Shown piece by piece: positions 60,052-64,000 of a DNA stretch of 64,000 nucleotides. The stretch comes from Narthecium ossifragum (lineage: Eukaryota; Streptophyta; Magnoliopsida; Dioscoreales; Nartheciaceae), in assembly GCA_963920575.1 (NCBI GenBank), contig OY986974.1, positions 2,542,001-2,606,000 on the forward strand. The letters are read 5' to 3'. The position numbers and the translations under genes were made by a program. Numbering within the stretch: position 1 is the first letter of the stretch; each line of letters opens with the position of its first letter. Below the pieces are notes generated by a model. The model ran no database searches, had not been told where the DNA came from, and saw nothing but the letters and a program-made list of their open reading frames with translations.

Positions 60052-63000
60052 ATGGTTGATTACAAAGAAGGACAAAGAATGTTGATTTCAAAGTGGGGAG
60101 ATAATGCTGAGATGCTTATATTTCAACTTTTAATTGTTGGCTTTCTTACTGCTGTCTTCATTGGGATATTGGTGTTCTATACTCGATGGAGGCGGAAAAT
60201 TAGTCTAACATGGATGAGGACTATTGCAAGGTCAAGGAAGAATCCGAAAACAAAGCATAAGGCTCCAGTTGTTGCTCATGTTTGGTCCACAGAGCCTTGT
60301 TCACGTGCAAAAGGTGTAAAATGCTGCGTGTGCCTGGGGACACTTTCGACAAGTGCAAACTCTGATTATGTCATTCATCGTTGTGATGTTTGTGGTGCAG
60401 CTGCACACTTTAACTGCTCCTGGAAAGCTCACAAAGATTGCAAATGTGTTTCGATGTTTGGTTATAAAGATGTGATCCACCAATGGGCAGTAGAATGGAC
60501 AGAAGTAGCTGATCAACCAGAGGAAACTCCTTACTGCAGTTACTGTGAAGAGCCTTGCAGTGGGTCCGTTCTCAGTGGCTCTCCTATTTGGCATTGTATG
60601 TGGTGTCAAAGGCTAGTTCACGTGGATTGTCATGCAAGCATGGCTAATGAAACAGGTGATCTGTGTGATCTTGGTCCATATAAACGGCTCATTTTGTCAC
60701 CTCTCTTTGTAAAAGACTTGAGTAGTGGGACAAAAGGGATACTGAGCTCTATCAAGCAGAACGCAAACAACTTGGCAACTAATATACAAGAGCGTATTAA
60801 GAGTCAGGGTAAGAGGCATAAGCATGTTGCGAACTCCGAAATTGATTCAACCAACAGTTCTAGTACTATCGACTCCTTGATAGAGAGCAGAGCTGATGGC
60901 AATGAAACACCCAAGGCATCTCATGGGAATGCTGAACATTGCAATGGGTTCATTGATGGTGGAAACCAAAATCAAAATGCTGGAAGTGATGACATGAGCG
61001 GGTCGAAGGCAAGTCCTACGAGAAGCACATCCTTCACTCTAAGTGATGATTCTCAGAATATGGAACCAAAGCTGGAATATGAATTGGTCGATTTGCCTTC
61101 AGATGCCAGACCGTTGTTAGTCTTTATCAACAAAAAAAGTGGTGCTCAGCGAGGAGATTCACTAAGGCGGCGTCTACATATTCTTCTCAATCCAGTGCAG
61201 GTTTGCTGTCAATCCTTTAAAGGTTTCTTGCATTTTATGAAGCCAAAAGTATTTCATAAATGTAAAAGCTCACTGATCTTTCATTGTCCATGAATATGAT
61301 GAGTTATTGCCTAACTATTAAGTTTCTCTTTCCATTCTTGAGAGCCTCGACTAACTTATCCGNNNNNNNNNNNNNNNNNNNNNNNNNNNNNNNNNNNNNN
61401 NNNNNNNNNNNNNNNNNNNNNNNNNNNNNNNNNNNNNNNNNNNNNNNNNNNNNNNNNNNNNNNNNNNNNNNNNNNNNNNNNNNNNNNNNNNNNNNNNNNN
61501 NNNNNNNNNNNNNNNNNNNNNNNNNNNNNNNNNNNNNNNNNNNNNNNNNNNNNNNNNNNNNNTGCCTATTGCACTTTTTATAATGCACATTCAGATACCT
61601 GGCTTGTCCTAAACATAAAGATTTCTCATGTCTTATCGGTTTGATATGATGCGGATGCTTAAGTGTGCATTGCTTCCGATTATCTAGCCTTGATCTGAAA
61701 GAAGCCATCATGACTGCAGTTTGTCAATAAAGTGCTTTATGCTAGAGAAGGTGCAAAAAATATCATGGACAGGACTTTCGCAGACTTTCCATGGCAGATC
61801 AGATTAGAGGTAGATGGCACCGAGATAGAGGTTCCTGAGGTACGTCTGTGCTTTTATTTGTAGGCTGAGAAAATTATTGTGAACACGTCTTATTCTATTA
61901 AATGCCAGTGTTTTCATATTCTTGCTTTCAGTTTTATCATCTATGGTCAGAACTCAGAAGTTTATTAAGCTTCCCCATGAAGGGAAGCATCGTAGTTCTT
62001 TTTCTCTCCATAGTACTAAACCTGCTTTCTGCCCTTCCACTTCGTGAATTTTGTTTCTCTCATTGCGTGTATGACACAGAATCGGATGTCACATGTGAAA
62101 TTGACTTAATTGCAGGAAGCGTCAAGTTTTAGTAACTTGAATAGAATGGGTTTGTTGGGGTAGATATCAATTTCCTTTTGTCCACATGCTTGTTAATGAT
62201 AGTTTAAGCTCTACGATATACGAAATTGTGCATAAAATCAGTGGTATGAATATGAATCCTTGAGAAACTTTGTTTCTTTGCTAATTGCTACATAATCTGT
62301 AGGAATACTGTTTATCATAGTCATCATCTACTGGTCTTTTAGATGACCATATGGGATCAACGTGCAACATGAATATTTTCAGAAGGATAATGGGAGAATT
62401 GACCAAGCTTTTATGACTTGCTGTTACATATCATTTATCCCCTCTAAATTAATTGATTGTGTTTGCTGCTATTGTCAATGGTTAGTTAATATGGAAAGGA
62501 GCCTAACCAAAATCCTTGTGTGATTATTGGTCTGGGATGTCGAGTCTTAATCTGGCCTGGATTTCCAGTATACTTATATTAAGGTAGTAGAAGGAAGATA
62601 GTTGATGTTTGCTAGAGGGCATGCCTTTAAACTCCAAGACATTGATCGTAAAGTTAGCACTTTCTAGGTCTATCTCCCAATCAATGCACACTTAGGTGTC
62701 TGAATCAGATGATTCAAGGCAATCGTGGTATATGCTATAGCACTTAAATCGGGAAGTTGCTACTGATTTATGGTTTAATCATCAAGTCCATCTATTTAAT
62801 GTATTTTTGGATTGTGAAGCTTCCCCGCCAATTTTACCATAGAAATTTGTCTGTCTTCTGCTACTTTATTGCCGTGCCTTATCACTTAAGTTCCTTCACG
62901 CTACTAACCAAGCTGCATGATCTCACAGTTAGCTTTTTTCTTGAAACATTTTAGGATGCAGAAGGTGTTCTTGTTGCTAACATCGGAAGCTACATGGGAG

Positions 63001-63733
63001 GGGTTGACTTATGGCAAAATGACGAGGAGAACTATGACAACTTTGAGCCACAATCCATGCATGACAAGATTTTAGAAGTTGTTAGTATCAGTGGAACATG
63101 GCACCTTGGAAAGCTTCGGGTAAGAAGGAAATTCTCACATGCTTCTATTGTACCTTTTGGTTATGTGATTAGAAGTATTCATGCTGGCTTTGTCCTGACT
63201 GTTATAGGAATCAGTTTCTCAGTCAAATGGTTTAATCTCATTCCGTGGAGCTTTTGTTAGACTTATTCCGAAGCGAATATTGAAGTTGCTTGTGGCTGTA
63301 GGTTGGGCTTTCTCGAGCTCGGAGGCTGGCACAAGGGCAATCCATTAAGATTCAGCTTTTTGCGCCTCTACCTGTTCAAATTGATGGAGAACCTTGGTTC
63401 CAACAGCCTTGTAAATTAGAAATCGCACATCATGGCCAGGTCATCATCACTCACTCAGTTGTTCACACTCTCACGATAATGCAAAGATCGCTGCAAGTGT
63501 CCTTCACTTCTGATGCTGGCTTATTGTTTTCTGATTACTGATTCTTTCCCCCTTCTCGTGTTTTTATACCCTCCATTATGAAGGCTTTCATGTTAAAGAG
63601 AGCAGCCGAGGAACCTTTAGGACATGCTGCTGCTATAATCACTGATGTGCTAGAAAATGCTGAAACCAACCATGTTATCACAGCATCACAGAAACGGGCG
63701 CTTCTTCAGGAAATGGCCCTGAGGCTTGGATAG
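60052..63733 (+). CDS. Diacylglycerol kinase (plant cluster I, DGK1/DGK2-like), interrupted by an assembly gap
   Basis: It phosphorylates diacylglycerol to phosphatidic acid at membranes in lipid signalling. Exon 1 (60052-61200, 383 codons) encodes a membrane anchor (residues 21-43, [20 protein letters not shown]) and two C1 Cys/His domains ([14 protein letters not shown], about 95-140; [10 protein letters not shown] to [10 protein letters not shown], about 160-205). The catalytic domain starts at [19 protein letters not shown]. Exons after the gap: 61720-61839 ([20 protein letters not shown]), 62955-63119 ([20 protein letters not shown]), 63302-63439 and 63584-63733 (ending [11 protein letters not shown]). 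All visible phases agree. Roughly 150 residues, including the GGDGT ATP-binding motif, are missing between 61200 and 61720. The gap hides them, so completeness cannot be judged. Confidence 0.9.
61363..61562. other. Assembly gap of exactly 200 N
   Basis: A round-number run of N inside the kinase gene. It is too short to hold the missing exons and their introns, so the length is probably a placeholder. Confidence 0.95.
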
Positions 63734-64000
63734 GGTCTGACCAAGCTTCTCAATTTCTGTTCATCCTCATAAAAATGCTGCAAATACCGATCAGATTTGG
63801 GCGGTAACGTTTCTCCGGATGAAGAGCAGTAGCTTCATGTCCTTGACCACCCCTTGTTGTCGAAGTTGGGAAGGCATTGCTGTGGCGGCGGTCTGTGCAT
63901 ACACCGATATATCGGAAAGTATATTACTTCAGAAATAAAGTGACCTGAAAGCTTTCTCATATATATGTTGTAGCACAAACTAGTTGTAATTATTCAGCTT
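63734..64000 (+). other. 3' UTR of the diacylglycerol kinase
   Basis: Sequence after the TAG with an AATAAA-type signal (AGAAATAAAGTGACC, about 63931-63945). No other feature. Confidence 0.5.

Noticed and set aside
61284..61711. ORFs spanning the N run
   Set aside because: They contain only unknown residues across the assembly gap.

Overview
The window is plant nuclear DNA. It has intron-rich genes with GT-AG splicing, plant-specific gene families, and dense nested DNA transposons, Helitrons, LINE and LTR debris. The beta-glucosidase resembles rice Os3BGlu6, which suggests a monocot, but I cannot name the species. No bacterial, organellar or viral segment is visible.

Layout. 1-1120: the first two exons of an uncharacterised minus-strand gene that runs off the left edge. 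1121-6049: a transposon pile-up consisting of a palindromic MULE with a nested palindrome, then a Harbinger-like element holding a hAT-like element that holds a second hAT element. 6590-9599: debris of a UDP-glycosyltransferase gene, with one fragment and one near-full pseudogene. 10206-20156 (-): a nine-exon CobW/ZNG1-type GTPase whose 4.7-kb second intron is full of mobile elements. 20842-21204 (-): an atypical bHLH gene. 22660-24225: a Pack-MULE carrying a captured DUF1639 gene. 27539-28294 (+): an F-box gene. 29690-30488: a LINE remnant and a Helitron.

31192-35691 (+): an intact 13-exon GH1 beta-glucosidase. 36359-38543 (-): plastid acetyl-CoA carboxylase biotin carrier. 39779-44878 (-): mitochondrial processing peptidase beta. 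45356-47118 (+): ribosomal protein S19, divergent from MPP-beta across a 477-bp shared promoter. 47866-48539: minisatellite. 49340-52892 (-): a TPX2-family microtubule protein. 53144-54381: a second Pack-MULE carrying a broken germin-like gene. 55264-55972: a possible promoter followed by three tandem 82-nt hairpins, the best candidate for something undescribed. 60052-63733 (+): a diacylglycerol kinase interrupted by a 200-N gap that hides its catalytic core.

The intact genes are mostly unrelated housekeeping functions (zinc/metal GTPase, lipid synthesis, mitochondrial import, translation, cytoskeleton, lipid signalling), not a pathway cluster. Exon models were built by hand from ORFs, splice signals and reading-phase agreement. 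Each complete multi-exon model sums to a multiple of three. Family names come from remembered motifs, not from searches.
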